DNA of 64,000 nucleotides from Allygus modestus (taxonomy: Eukaryota > Arthropoda > Insecta > Hemiptera > Cicadellidae). Below are positions 42,986 through 52,849 of this stretch, piece after piece. Location of the stretch: positions 37,093,131 through 37,157,130 of the forward strand of contig OY776111.1 of assembly GCA_963675035.1 (NCBI GenBank). Direction: 5' to 3'. The first letter of the stretch is position 1, and each line of letters opens with the position of its first letter. A program made the translations under genes and the position numbers. The notes below the pieces were generated by a model. That model ran no database searches. It was not told where the DNA came from and worked only from the letters and a program-made list of their open reading frames with translations.

Positions 42986-43582
42986 TCATATACTGGGTTT
43001 CTCTCTCCTCTCGCCATTTTGTTCATCGCGCCGTTCATTACCTTGTTGGTACCTCCTTGTATTCTGATCATAACCCCGGCGGTTATCGTTACCCCTATTA
43101 TTTTCTTGTTCGTATCGGCGGTACGGTACATACTTCCCTTGATTCGGTCTATAATTCTCGGATGGCCTAGCGTCACCTCCTCGATTATCTGAGTTTACTC
43201 TCACGGGTGGTCCGTTATCGCGTTGCGTCGTCGGTCTATCTATGACTAGGCTTACTTGTTTGAGCAACGTCATCAAATCTCCCTTGTTGTGTATACTACT
43301 CGCTCTGGACAGAGACAACAACGATAACCCTATGTTCTGTGGCAGATGCCTACACACCTCATCTATAAATTCGAGCATGTTAAGGGGCCTATCCAAATAT
43401 ACGTTTTGGTCGTATAGTTTACTTACATAGGAAATAAGGTCGGTTCTACCTACCACAAAATTTCCCCTACCTAGTAACTCGTTTTCGTACTGTCGCTGTA
43501 TATTTCTGTTCCAATACTGTCTTTTGAAAGCAGTTTCGAACTCATCATAATTACTGAGCGACATAATTATTTCGCGCGCCAT
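42986..43582 (-). CDS. Gypsy gag, C-terminal part
   Basis: 198 codons: gag capsid-like helices (FETAFKRQYWNRNIQRQYEN, LNMLEFIDEVCRHLPQNIG) followed by an Arg/Asn/Gly-rich basic tail that probably binds RNA in place of a CCHC zinc knuckle, which I do not see. Overlaps the upstream gag frame by 16 bases; the join at GPANIW/AREIIM indicates a one-base loss. Confidence 0.75.
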   Translation of the reverse strand: MAREIIMSLSNYDEFETAFKRQYWNRNIQRQYENELLGRGNFVVGRTDLISYVSKLYDQNVYLDRPLNMLEFIDEVCRHLPQNIGLSLLSLSRASSIHNKGDLMTLLKQVSLVIDRPTTQRDNGPPVRVNSDNRGGDARPSENYRPNQGKYVPYRRYEQENNRGNDNRRGYDQNTRRYQQGNERRDEQNGERREKPSI

Positions 43583-44607
43583 ATGTTTGCTGGCCCTTTC
43601 AAGTATTTAAGTAACGTTAGTTTGTTACTCTCCCAATTACCATCTGACACTTCTACAAATTCCTTAGCAAACCTTAGGAAATACATGGGGTGATTTAACC
43701 TCTCGTGGTCCCCATGAAAATCTACTAAATACCCCTCTGCTAAGTTTGATGCAGTTTTACTACTTGAAGCTACGTTTTTTACGCTCTCCTTATGTTCACT
43801 ACTGTTCTCACTAGTTTTACTCATTACAGGTTTATCCCTCAGATCGGCAATTTCTTTACAAAGTTCGTTTCTTATCTCTATCAAATCAGTCTTAACATTT
43901 ACGAACTTATCATCTATTTTTTCATTGTACTGAGAGATTTCCTGCCTTACCTGTGCTTCTAATTCAGCTCCAAATTTACCTTTCCACTTCTCCTGTTCGA
44001 TTTCGAACCCAGACTTAAATTTACGCAGTTCTTCTTTACTCTTAACTAATTCACTGGCAGTCTCATTATAATGTTGGTCTATTTTATTAGTAATCTCAAC
44101 ATTAAGTGTCTCTACTTTACTCTCTACCTCATTAAACCTTGTTACTGTCTCATCCCCACGTACTTTTACTTCTTCTCTCATACCCCCTACTTCATTCTTA
44201 AGTACCTCTACTTCTCCCTTAACTACTTCTACTTTTGTAGTAGCCTCTGTGATGTTACACTTTAATTGCTCTATTATAGCCTTATTATCTGCTGAAATAT
44301 TATCAAACTTTTTATCCATTTTCCTATTAATTTCATTAATATCAACTTTACTACACATTTCCCCTTTCATATCATCTATTTTTTCCATAAAACCCTGCAT
44401 CATAGCCATCATGTCAGACAACTGTGGTTGTTGAACTACACTACCCCCCGTCATTCCCATATTACTTGGTTCACTAATTTCCTCAGACATGGATTCACCA
44501 CCCCCCAATACAATTTCTTTACTACAGTTTTCCATATTTGTTAATACTGACTCCGACATATTACTATCACTATTTGATTTTACACTATTTTCGTCTTCGT
44601 CTCTCAA
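43567..44607 (-). CDS. Gypsy gag, N-terminal part
   Basis: 346 codons. Acidic start, then a long coiled coil (residues ~75-270, heptad-rich Glu/Lys/Val), then GYLVDFHGDHERLNHPMYFL and KLTLLKYLKGPANIW, the beginning of the capsid domain, which carries on in the next frame. The ATG at 44607 is followed by Asp/Glu-rich sequence. Confidence 0.75.
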   Translation of the reverse strand: MRDEDENSVKSNSDSNMSESVLTNMENCSKEIVLGGGESMSEEISEPSNMGMTGGSVVQQPQLSDMMAMMQGFMEKIDDMKGEMCSKVDINEINRKMDKKFDNISADNKAIIEQLKCNITEATTKVEVVKGEVEVLKNEVGGMREEVKVRGDETVTRFNEVESKVETLNVEITNKIDQHYNETASELVKSKEELRKFKSGFEIEQEKWKGKFGAELEAQVRQEISQYNEKIDDKFVNVKTDLIEIRNELCKEIADLRDKPVMSKTSENSSEHKESVKNVASSSKTASNLAEGYLVDFHGDHERLNHPMYFLRFAKEFVEVSDGNWESNKLTLLKYLKGPANIWRAK

Positions 44608-44936
44608 GTTAGCTATTTAATTATCAACTGCTCTATGAATTTCAATTTCTGCATTACTTTCACTAAAAATTGTACTCAAATCATTATCTTCATTCATGTT
44701 TACTTTATTACTAATCAATAAGCTTAAAGGTATGTTATCGTCTGATGACTCGGATCCGGCACTACTCATCTAAGCTAAGTTACCACTGAACCCTCGACAT
44801 CACTACATATACTTATATCTAACATCCTACCCTTTTGCTTGACATTTTTACTTTTATCAAAAATTACTTTAACAAAAATTGTACTTTTACTTGAAAATAC
44901 TAAAGTTCTTTTGATAATTTATCGAGATAATTTATC

Positions 44937-44954
44937 GCCTCGAGTTGGGGGCCA
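44937..44954 (-). promoter_or_regulatory. Primer-binding site of the Gypsy element
   Basis: In element sense the 5' LTR is followed after three bases (TAA) by TGGCCCCCAACTCGAGGC, an 18-base site starting TGG as expected for a tRNA 3' CCA end. The donor tRNA is not assigned. Confidence 0.6.
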
Positions 44955-44957
44955 TTA

Positions 44958-46145
44958 TGAGGAGGGTGCTTTTACTTTTAAATTTAATTTTAATTGATTT
45001 GTACTGACTTGGGTCTCAGTTTAAGTTCAGATGTCCACAAGATCAGTCAACTTTAAGCTTTGCTCATTTAATACTCTTATCTCAGGGTCGCTATTTTAAT
45101 TTTAATATTAATTAGAACTTAAAAGTATTTAAAATGAGAACAAAAGTTAAATTTCAAAATCAGAGTTTCTTTAATTTTATGTCAACTGAAAAATCAATAC
45201 ATTGAATACTAAAATAGTTATTATGGTTATCAATTCTAATTAAAAATCTAACGTTATTCTAAACAGAAAATCACACTCTAGATAGTTCACTGAATGGTGA
45301 AGGGAGACTTAGCTTTTATTCACTCTGGTCGCTGTGATGTCTCGGAAGTTGGTGGAGTAGACTACAGCATGACGCCTTACTACAGGTGAACAGCCACGGG
45401 TCAATGATCACGACGATTGTTCATTAATATAGTTCTTATCTGGAGATACGGCACACGCTGTTTACAACACGCCGAAGTTTAAGTGTTATTATGAAGATCT
45501 AAATGTCTTGTGTTTAAAATGTAACACGCTCGCACACATGTAGTCTCGAATTATTAAAACAAAGTCTTATTTATGCCACTGGTAATATTCTAAAGTTCAT
45601 CGGCCGGTTACGTAGTAAAACTAATTGTCACGATCGATTTTCTTCTGTACCGACAAACTATTATTCTCGATCAAAATTGCCTACTACTGACAACTAACTG
45701 AATGTATACACCCGGGACGGGTGATCGGCGAAGAATTTACGTATGGCAACTAGGCCTCGGTAACGAATGACTGACTACTGCGGGCCAACCCGGCAAGAGT
45801 GGTGGCTGAGGACTGTCCGTGTGCCACCCTGCTCCGGGTTATAAGGGAGCTTATCACGTGACTACCCTCGGCCAATGATATTTGATTCTAGAATACCGTG
45901 GTCTGAACCGCCCTCGCTATCACGGTCAGTACCCTAGCGTTACTGTAAATTTCGACTCCCCGTCCACTGTGAAGCACCGTCTTTCTCGTTGCAACTGGAA
46001 AATATTTGACCGTTGGAAGTTACCGAATAAATCTCAACTGTCTTCTGACTTTATATTTTAATATTACTTTACGCTGTTTTATTGAATTTATTTGATTATT
46101 ATTAGGTTATTATTTAATTGCTACTAGGGTTTTCGACCCACTACA
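44958..46145 (-). repeat. Right LTR (5' LTR in element sense)
   Basis: 1188-bp copy next to the primer-binding site; followed on its right by TGGT and the continuing capsid gene. Confidence 0.9.
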
Positions 46146-46862
46146 TGGTTCTTCTAAGAGCTTCAAATGATCAAGATATAATATTAGCTCCAGGGACAAC
46201 GACTGAAGCCAACCTGGACTGGAAGTTGGATTTAAAGAAGATTTTTTGGAGGGTACCACACCTAAAACTTGCAGATGAACACAGGATTACTTTGTTGAGA
46301 CAATTAAAGGTGGACGGCGATACAGTTTTAGCATTTAGAAGCTGGGAGTTACACGAATATGCTTTTCTACCCGCAACGGAGCGACATACATTGACTATAA
46401 AGACTTCAACACACTTGGAAAAACCTAGATATGTTATATTTGTATTACAAACAGATAGAAGAAGTAAAATAACAGCTGATCCGACATCGTTTGATAATTG
46501 TAATCTTAAGAATTGTAAATTATACCTCAACTCACAATTCTTTCCATATGACAATTTAAATATATCATTCGATAAAAACCGATATATTATTCTATACGAT
46601 ATGTACGCTAGATTTCAACCATCTTACTTCGGTAAAACGAACACACCGCTACTATCACCAACGCAGTTCAATTCAAAAGCTCCTATCATAGTTATTGATT
46701 GTTCTAAAAAATGAATCTGTAAAGTCATCAAGTGTAGATATTAAGTTGGAAATGAAGTTTGAATCTAACATACCCGCTAATACAACTGCGTACTGCTTGA
46801 TTCTTCACGATCAAATTGTAACGTACACACCTCTAACAGGTATTGTAAAAATGGTTCTGTAG
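46146..46862 (+). pseudogene. Major capsid protein, C-terminal part
   Basis: Resumes where 35365 broke off: LLRASNDQDIILAPGTTTEA, FRSWELHEYAFLPATERHTL, SFDNCNLKNCKLYLNSQFFP and APIIVIDCSKK, the second jelly roll of the Polinton/adintovirus capsid protein. The frame ends at 46712-46714 beside an A-run, but the next frame continues the domain (SVDIKLEMKFESNIPANTTA, YCLILHDQIVTYTP) to TAG 46860-46862, so one slippage indel lies near 46708. Confidence 0.85.
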
Positions 46863-46956
46863 GTCTATGAAGGGGGAAGGGTATTAATAGCAAGCACTAC
46901 AAGAGGGGTTCAGTTGATCAGCGTTTGCGGTTGAAACAACATCTATTACAGTCGAG

Positions 46957-47812
46957 ATGACCTCTGTAGTACAGGAGCATAACAATGCAGAAGTGGAAGG
47001 TTTGGTGCAAAACGAAGACTCTTACATCAAAGAGTATGAAGAAGAATAGGACGTGTTCCTCAAGTTTCGAAATGAAGGGGTAAGGTCAGACAACGTTTCA
47101 ACATCTAAGTCGACTTTAAAGAGGAAGAGAAAACCTGAAAACGACATCCCTTTAAACATACTGACAGATATTTTTCTTCGCATACTTTATCCAATCTAAA
47201 GATGTATGGCCAAAGGCATAGCAATAGGTTTGGTAGAGGACTTGGGTTATACACCTAATGCAATTTTAAACCAAGGACCTAAAATGCTATTATTTTCAGA
47301 TTCCGCATGGGATTCTTTTCTTAAACATTTACACCTCATCGAATGCTACTTGGCAAATAACATTTTTGGAAAAACAGCTATTCGTCTATTAGAATGTGAC
47401 ATTGAAATCGACATTTTAAAATGTCGCGGAGAACAGCAAGTACGGTTTAGAGACCTGACAAAACATCGATGACAAAATTCAACTGACGCCGGAAGAATTC
47501 TACGTTTTGAGTTGTGCAGCTTCACCTATAACCAGGTATATGAAACAACTTGTATTTTCAAATACTGTGGTTAAAGATTATTTGGTAGATGCGACGGAAC
47601 AACATCCCGATGCTCAAATTCTTTACGGCCCAATAGATACATCTATTTTTAACCGAATACCTTATGAGGTTGAAATGTGGAGATGTCTAAAGGAGTATGA
47701 ACAAAATATTCAAGAAAAAGAAGAAATAACAATTAAAGAAGAAAAGGTTAAAGAAGAAGAAGAAATTTTACAAAATGAAGAAACAGAAAACGTTTTAACT
47801 GAAACAGTTTAA
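46957..47812 (+). pseudogene. Accessory gene of ~285 codons with two stops and a frameshift
   Basis: From ATG 46957 a single frame runs to 47472 with TAG near 47047 and TAA near 47197. The neighbouring frame continues from about 47462 (DDKIQLTPEEFYVLS) to 47812. Features: basic KSTLKRKRKPEND stretch (possible nuclear signal), DIPLNILTDIFLRIL that could be an F-box start, Leu-rich middle, and a Glu/Lys-rich tail. No family recognised. Confidence 0.4.
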
Positions 47813-47902
47813 AAAACTAAAGGAAGTTCGTGGGGTAGGCCTACCGGGGATGGTGCCCATGTTAAATATACACCAACGCGCTGAGAACTGTACGGACTGA
47901 GC

Positions 47903-47909
47903 CATAAAA
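47903..47909 (+). promoter_or_regulatory. TATA-like box of the 47952 gene
   Basis: GAGCCATAAAAGCTC lies about 45 bases before ATG 47952, the same spacing as the TATA boxes of the left cassettes. Confidence 0.45.
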
Positions 47910-47951
47910 GCTCTACCGTGGTGTGGAAACAGTTCAGTCGTCATCCGAGAC

Positions 47952-48566
47952 ATGGAGAAGTCTGGTATAATTGAATTTCAAGCTTTTCGTGGAAACAATG
48001 ATAGATACATTGTTAAAGAACTAATCATCTTAGACCTGCAAACATATGTCATTTATAATTTTTTATTCAAACCTCCATTTCCTTTTAACATCTTAAACTC
48101 CAAATTCAAAAGAACAAATAAGTGGTTAAAGAGAAATTTGCATCACATTGGTTGGAATGAAGGTTTTACAGGTTTTGAAGAAGTGGACAGCATTTTGAAT
48201 CACTACTGCAGTAAATTTACAAGACTTTATACAAAATTATTAGAGAAGCGCAATTGTATACAGCTTCATACGACAAAAGATGTAATAGATGTTAAAATGG
48301 ATAAGTCTTTCGAATTTGAGATGGATAATATTTGTATTCTAACAAAGAATGATAAACACGCTCAATTTTTTTGCGCTGTAAAGAACGCTTATCGTCTAGC
48401 TGCTTTTCTACGTCCTTGTACAATGGAGAGTGGAGGGGGGACCGGAGGGTATAAAAGCGTGGAGAGCGAGGAGACCCACCATCAGTATTACTCTAGACTG
48501 CAACGAGAGAACACGTATCAAGATGTTATCACAGAAATTTCTGCAAACATTGGTGGATCAGTTTAA
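47952..48566 (+). CDS. Conserved Polinton-associated protein, RNase H-fold-like
   Basis: 204 codons from ATG 47952. The pattern IIEFQAFRGNNDRYIVKELI, FLFKPPFPF, KRTNKWLKRNLHHIGWNEG, YTKLLEKRN, and a terminal H...CAVKNAYRLAAFL is one I recognise from many uncharacterised arthropod proteins near Polinton-like loci; its layout (acidic N-terminal strand motif, HxxxW, late His/Cys) suggests a DEDD/RNase H-like nuclease fold, but that is inference. The last ~45 codons overlap the TATA box and 5' region of the next gene (TATA 48450), so the original stop was probably earlier. Confidence 0.5.
   Translation: MEKSGIIEFQAFRGNNDRYIVKELIILDLQTYVIYNFLFKPPFPFNILNSKFKRTNKWLKRNLHHIGWNEGFTGFEEVDSILNHYCSKFTRLYTKLLEKRNCIQLHTTKDVIDVKMDKSFEFEMDNICILTKNDKHAQFFCAVKNAYRLAAFLRPCTMESGGGTGGYKSVESEETHHQYYSRLQRENTYQDVITEISANIGGSV
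48450..48456 (+). promoter_or_regulatory. TATA box of the 48523 gene
   Basis: GGAGGGTATAAAAGCGTGG, 67 bases before ATG 48523, in the same G-rich context as the other accessory TATA boxes. Confidence 0.6.
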
Positions 48567-48891
48567 CACACAATCAAAATCAACTATTTTACCAACAAGA
48601 AAAACTTCAGAAGTCAAAGAAAACTAACATTACATCGTGCACGATATGAGGAAGATTGAAACATCAGTGGGAGACGCTATTCTTGTATCTTTAAGCGATG
48701 CTCCATACACATTAGGAGATGAAGCAAAATTCCAAATTTTCCTGCCCAAAAGATTTGTTCAACTGCTTCAAAATGAAGATCTGCAAAACATCGAACCTGG
48801 AACCTTGTATATAGTTACACACGGAGTCAGCGGGAACAACTCTACCGAGCTATCTCTGCATTTGACCTCGTCGGGAACTTCACATAGTTAG
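48523..48891 (+). pseudogene. Small conserved Polinton-associated protein, one stop
   Basis: ATG 48523 (MLSQKFLQTLVDQFN) with TAA at 48625-48627, after which the same frame continues IVHDMRKIETSVGDAILVSL, IFLPKRFVQLL and LYIVTHGV to 48891, about 122 codons. The LxLSDxxxxxxxxxFxLPKRF layout occurs in small arthropod Polinton/virus proteins that I suspect bind single-stranded DNA. Function is inference. Confidence 0.4.
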
Positions 48892-48965
48892 ATTAAGCAA
48901 ATATCATGTAAAACTTTAAATGTATTTTATGTAAAAAAAATAAAATAAAAAAGAAAGAAAAAAAG

Positions 48966-49006
48966 GATAGAATATCAGTATTAACCCCAAATACTGATAT
49001 TTTTAT
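48966..49006. repeat. Stem-loop between accessory genes
   Basis: AATATCAGTATT (48971-48982) pairs perfectly with AATACTGATATT (48990-49001) around a 7-base loop, with GATA/TATC extending it. It follows the 48523 gene and precedes the IAP promoter, as in the left cassettes, although its sequence is unrelated. Confidence 0.7.
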
Positions 49007-49028
49007 CTTTTTTAACATTTTTTGGTGG

Positions 49029-49056
49029 CCTTGACCTAGATTCAGAACTTATAAAA
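49029..49056 (+). promoter_or_regulatory. Promoter of the IAP gene: CCTTGACC plus TATA
   Basis: GGCCTTGACCTAG (49027) and CTTATAAAATGC (TATA 49050-49056). The CCTTGACC word is shared with the five left cassettes. A ten-codon upstream ORF (ATG 49102) precedes the IAP start at 49213. Confidence 0.5.
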
Positions 49057-49212
49057 TGCGCTGTATTGGTTAAAAGATTATCACTTTTGTACAGACTGAC
49101 AATGAGTTGGTGGGGGAACGTTGTGGTGGGGTAGGGTAGGTACCTGTTCTACACGCTTACGCCGCGTCAGTATACCTCCGACATTTGCCTAGGTATAACC
49201 TACAAAAACAAA

Positions 49213-49730
49213 ATGGAACATATAGTAGTAAAGAGGAGAATTAGATTTCCTAAATATGCACAGTTACAATCGAGATTGGATACGTTTGATGCAGCATTAA
49301 AAGACCCGTTTCTATACAAGACTAGAATGGAGTTTGCAGATGCTGGTTTCTTTTACAAGGGAGAATATGATAAAACCGTTTGTTACAATTGCGGAGGAGG
49401 ATTGCAGGATTGGCAAGCGACAGATAACCCATGGGAAGAATACGCACGATGGTTTGACAGGTGTGCTTATCTGTTGGTTCAAAAAGTTAGAGAGTTTGTA
49501 CAAAACCATCGGAGAGTATATACACCTCATCCTGTTAAAACTTCAGAAACACCAACCGAAGAAAATAAGAGCGAAGGAAACGAATAAAAGTTTGTTTATC
49601 CTCTGAGAAAAATTTACTATTTTTACCTTGTAGACACTGTTGTACATGCACTGATTGTGGACTAATGTATAACCATTGTATTATATGCGGAACTCCAATA
49701 AGTTACGTGATGAAGATATTTATATCGTAG
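49213..49730 (+). pseudogene. iap: Inhibitor of apoptosis (one BIR plus RING), frameshifted
   Basis: Viral IAPs block caspases and ubiquitinate pro-death proteins. Residues ~22-92 form a BIR: LDTFDAALKDPF, FADAGFFYKGEYDKTVCYNC, GGGLQDWQATDNPWEEYARW then C. The zinc ligands are Cys, Cys, Tyr, Cys: the usual His of WxEHAxW is Tyr. The BIR frame stops at 49585-49587. In another frame, 49590-49727 encodes a RING: VCLSSEKNLLFLPCRHCCTC, TDC, NHCIICGTPI, ending at TAG 49728-49730, with canonical spacing except that the first Cys is missing. One indel between the domains therefore separates BIR and RING. Single-BIR-RING layout is that of baculovirus/entomopoxvirus-type IAPs. Confidence 0.8.
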
Positions 49731-49758
49731 ATGTGAACAAAGTGGAGGGGGGGGTGCG

Positions 49759-49765
49759 TATAAAA
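49759..49765 (+). promoter_or_regulatory. TATA box of the 49822 gene
   Basis: GGGGTGCGTATAAAAGGAAGG, 57 bases before ATG 49822. Confidence 0.6.
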
Positions 49766-49821
49766 GGAAGGCGAGGAGGTGGGAAGCTCACTCCGCGAGT
49801 AGCCGTACACGAGGTAACATC

Positions 49822-50196
49822 ATGACTCTTAAAATTAAATGTGTCCACTACAGTACTGTTCATCTTTCTACAGTTCTTCTACAGGATTTGCAACTTCTTT
49901 TGGATGACTTAAAAGTTTTGATTGCAAACGGTTACAACCTAACATTGGATATATCTGCAACTAACTCTTTAGCTCAAGAACACTGGAGAACATCCGCAAC
50001 TACACTTCCACCGACACAAGGGAATAGATATAATTTTGGAGAGTATGAACCTCTCGCCTCGTTCAATGTAAGCAGCTCTACGGAATCGGAGTCGTCATCG
50101 TGCCATCATCACTTCCACCCGCGCCTAGAACGGAGCGACTCAGGGGAGAAACGATGGACGACTATGACGTCACTGCTCACAAGCATGACGTCGTAG
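49822..50196 (+). CDS. Small accessory ORF at the provirus edge
   Basis: ATG 49822 with a TATAAAA box 57 bases upstream. About 75 residues look genuine (MTLKIKCVHYSTVHL, LLLDDLKVLIANGYNLTLDI), helical and Leu-rich; LIANGYNLTL is reminiscent of LLREGYILCL in the small left-cluster ORFs. The last ~35 codons read into the inverted repeat with CRE sites (from 50132) and are Ser/His-rich, so the original end is uncertain. Confidence 0.45.
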   Translation: MTLKIKCVHYSTVHLSTVLLQDLQLLLDDLKVLIANGYNLTLDISATNSLAQEHWRTSATTLPPTQGNRYNFGEYEPLASFNVSSSTESESSSCHHHFHPRLERSDSGEKRWTTMTSLLTSMTS

Positions 50197-51214
50197 TTTT
50201 CTTCTTTTAGGCATGTGCCGTCTGCTGCTGTTTGAACTGACATTACAGATCACAGTCTCTGACTGCCAGAATAGGCTTTAGGCATTGACTATATACATGA
50301 GTCGCTCAGTTTTGTCCATACATGTATTTTATTACATAGGTACCTTCAATAATAATTATTCTTTATTATATGAGTGACCAGATAAATTAATATGTTTTGA
50401 AGATAATTTGTATGGTGCAGTGTGACACTTATTGTAGGCTCTGCCAGTCTATCATAAATATATTGGTACTTAACGGATAGTACCACTTTTTCATGTCTGC
50501 TGTGACGGTTAGGACTCTGAGTTAGTTTACCTTAATAAAAAAAAAATAATTGATGGTGCCGGGACAAGCGGAACTCAAGAACACAAATGTGGTTGAAATA
50601 TTTATGATAAACTAACCTACCGGTAGCCTAACTGCTGTTGCGTGCTGTAAATAATGGTACTCTATATAATTTTTAAATACCAAATAGACAAACTTCCGAC
50701 ATTGTGGATAACATACATAAATAAACATCACAATAATAATGTGTAACTTATTAGCCTATTATGTTAAATTGACCAAGCTTAACTGTTGGTCATCAACTGT
50801 AAAACTGTTGTGTAGTTAACATAAGCATTCAGATCTAGAAGTGCATTTTAGAAATCAATGTAAGGTAAACATTACAGCAACATGTGTGGGTCGAACAAAA
50901 ATTTATAATAGGCTTTTCTATTTTCTGGGCCTATGTAAAAAATCAGTTAGGGAAGGAGTTTTTAATCAATTAAATTAGACTTGCTGACTGACTGATTTCA
51001 TCGTAGGATACTTCACAACCATTTGTACTAACTCTCAAATAAATAAATCCTTAACTAACGCCAAACAAACGCCAGATTGCAAATGCAATGCTATTGCAAA
51101 CAAGTGAGTCAGTGAATAAATTGTGCAAACAAGTGAATCCACTTGAAAACTACGACGTCATGCTTGTGAGCAGTGACGTCATAGTCGTCCATCGTTTCCC
51201 CCTTGAGTCGCTCC
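50132..51214. repeat. Inverted repeat, ~70-bp arms, two TGACGTCA-type sites per arm
   Basis: 50132-50201 and 51145-51214 are near-identical reverse complements (ACTATGACGTCACTGCTCAC / GTGAGCAGTGACGTCATAGT). Each arm carries TGACGTCA and a GACGTCA relative. The left arm overlaps the end of the last provirus ORF; the spacer is ~940 bp of AT-rich non-coding DNA. Could be a fold-back element or provirus terminal repeat debris. Confidence 0.75.
50202..51144. other. No gene seen (spacer between inverted arms)
   Basis: AT-rich, no ORF above background, no repeats noticed. Confidence 0.4.
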
Positions 51215-51248
51215 GCACCTCGAATCTCCTCTATTGTTCAGGGTATTT

Positions 51249-51363
51249 AAACAATGACGTCACATTACCAGCTGACAGGAAAACAAGATGGCTGCCGCAT
51301 CAGTCTGTAACATAACCTCAAAATGACTCAACCCTGCTAGCAGACAACGTATTGTATTCTAGT
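51249..51363 (+). repeat. Copy of the repeat at the window start
   Basis: AACAATGACGTCACATTACCAGCTG...ATAACCTCAAAATGAC...TAGCAGACA parallels 1-114. It lies directly outside the inverted repeat. Confidence 0.6.
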
Positions 51364-51985
51364 CTCAATGCATACTTAACCTAAAAAAAGTGGTGTTGTG
51401 TGCAACTATAAATTAACTATTAACTTCTCTCTGCTACCGTACAGGTACATTAATTTACCTAAAAATATAAAATGAAAAGTTACTACATCACATCATATCA
51501 TTTTCAATTTCAAATTATTTGTCAAGAGATTCCCGGGGAGAAGATAAATAACATCAATACATGTAATATATCAAATTTAATTAAAAAAATATCTTATTAT
51601 CGTCAAATCTATAAAAAAACAAATGTTTATTAAATATATTAATGTAAATAAAAAATAAAACATCAAATGTAGAAAAAATAAATAATAAAACATCAAATGT
51701 TGAAAAAATAAATAACTATAAATAACAAAAAATATATAAGTAAAAAGTAATTTAAGGATTTTATGGCAAAGTTAGAATAAAATATTTTATATTATTAACA
51801 AGTGCTGTTTAATGTATTTATATTTTTTAATAATATACTATATTGTTAAATGTAGTCTAACTTGATGGATGTTTAAGACTTAAAATTTTGAAATAGGGCC
51901 TAATTCTAATATTAATTTGTTGTTCAGTTTAAAAAAAAGAAAGTTTCACCATAAAATCCTTGTAACAAAAAAAATTTCCCTTTTA
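51364..51985. other. No gene seen; very AT-rich with short repeats
   Basis: A AAAAATAAATAATAAAACATCAAATGT-like unit is repeated around 51640-51710. No coding sequence. Confidence 0.4.
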
Positions 51986-52741
51986 CGAGGCGTGTTTTTA
52001 AAGTAAGCAACCTTTTGGAATACCGCCATTGTAGCGCTGCGGGAATGCAAACAAAATAAGCAATATAATGGCACCATAACGGCGGTATTCAAAAACGGTA
52101 CAGTAGAACTCCAATTAGCCGAATTAACTGGGGATCGGGCCAATTCGGATATGCAGAAATTCGGATTATCAGGTATACCTCGGGAATTAAGCAAAAAACA
52201 ACACCATACATAAAAAATCTGAATTTTATCGACAAAGTTATTATAAATGTAGTGAACAGAAAGTGAGCGAACTTTATCAAAAATATACTTCATAAAAATT
52301 AAATTACAGGAGTTAAATTGAATACAGTATATACAGTTGCTCTTTTCAATACATACTGTACGTATTTCACTGTTCAATGTTGGTTATTTCACTTGAACAT
52401 CTCGAGCAAAGTGAGTCACTTAGCGAAAGGACAACACGTTTACGTTTTGTACTCATTTCGAACGATAATCTCGGTGAAAGAACAGTAGCGACTGATGATG
52501 AGCAGGGCGAGAAGGGGGTATGACTCATTGTTCCCTGCGAAAATATCGTCCGGAAGGTAACAGCGCGGGCTTTTATTTTAGCTCTCACGGCGCATTATCG
52601 CTACACGCGCTCCCGCTGTTATTTTCTTGATTTTTATATTTATATTATTTCACTCAAAATCTATTCGGATAATTGGATATTCGGATAATTGGGGTTCGGA
52701 TAATTGGATTTCTACTGTACTTACTTTAAAAACATGCCTCG
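51986..52741. mobile_element. Mariner-type MITE, host of a nested pogo-like element
   Basis: TA CGAGGCGTGTTTTTAAAGTAAG at 51984 and CTTACTTTAAAAACATGCCTCG TA ending 52743 are inverted terminal repeats flanked by TA dinucleotides, as for mariner/Tc1 elements. Without the nested insert (52101-52717) it is ~140 bp. Confidence 0.7.
52101..52717. mobile_element. Pogo/Tigger-like non-autonomous element
   Basis: TA CAGTAGAACTCCAATTAGCCGAA at 52099 and TTCGGATAATTGGATTTCTACTG TA ending 52719 are imperfect inverted repeats of the CAGTAGA..CC..TTATCCGAA type used by Tigger/pogo. The repeated ATTCGGATAATTGG near the right end is typical. No transposase ORF. Confidence 0.7.
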
Positions 52742-52849
52742 TATATAACAAAATTAAACAGTCTCTGATTTCTTTGAAAAACCTGATAACTATTAATTAA
52801 CTACTAACTTAACACAAACAAACTATCAAGAGTGGCAGGTAATCGCCTA

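Larger units (their letters stand above)
35366..46145 (-). mobile_element. Ty3/Gypsy retrotransposon inserted in the capsid gene
   Basis: LTRs of 1188 bp at 35366-36553 and 44958-46145 (TG...CA ends) differ at only about five sites by eye. They are flanked by TGGT (35362-35365 and 46146-46149). Minus-strand order: gag, an SGNH-like domain with protease, RT, RNase H, integrase. The element is nearly complete but carries a gag frameshift and pol stops. Between the left LTR and the internal region lies an extra 206-bp copy of capsid gene (36554-36759), which a simple insertion does not explain. Confidence 0.9.

Noticed and set aside
47206..47472. Independent 88-codon gene
   Set aside because: It is in frame with ATG 46957 across stop codons and continues in the next frame, so it is better read as the middle of one broken gene.
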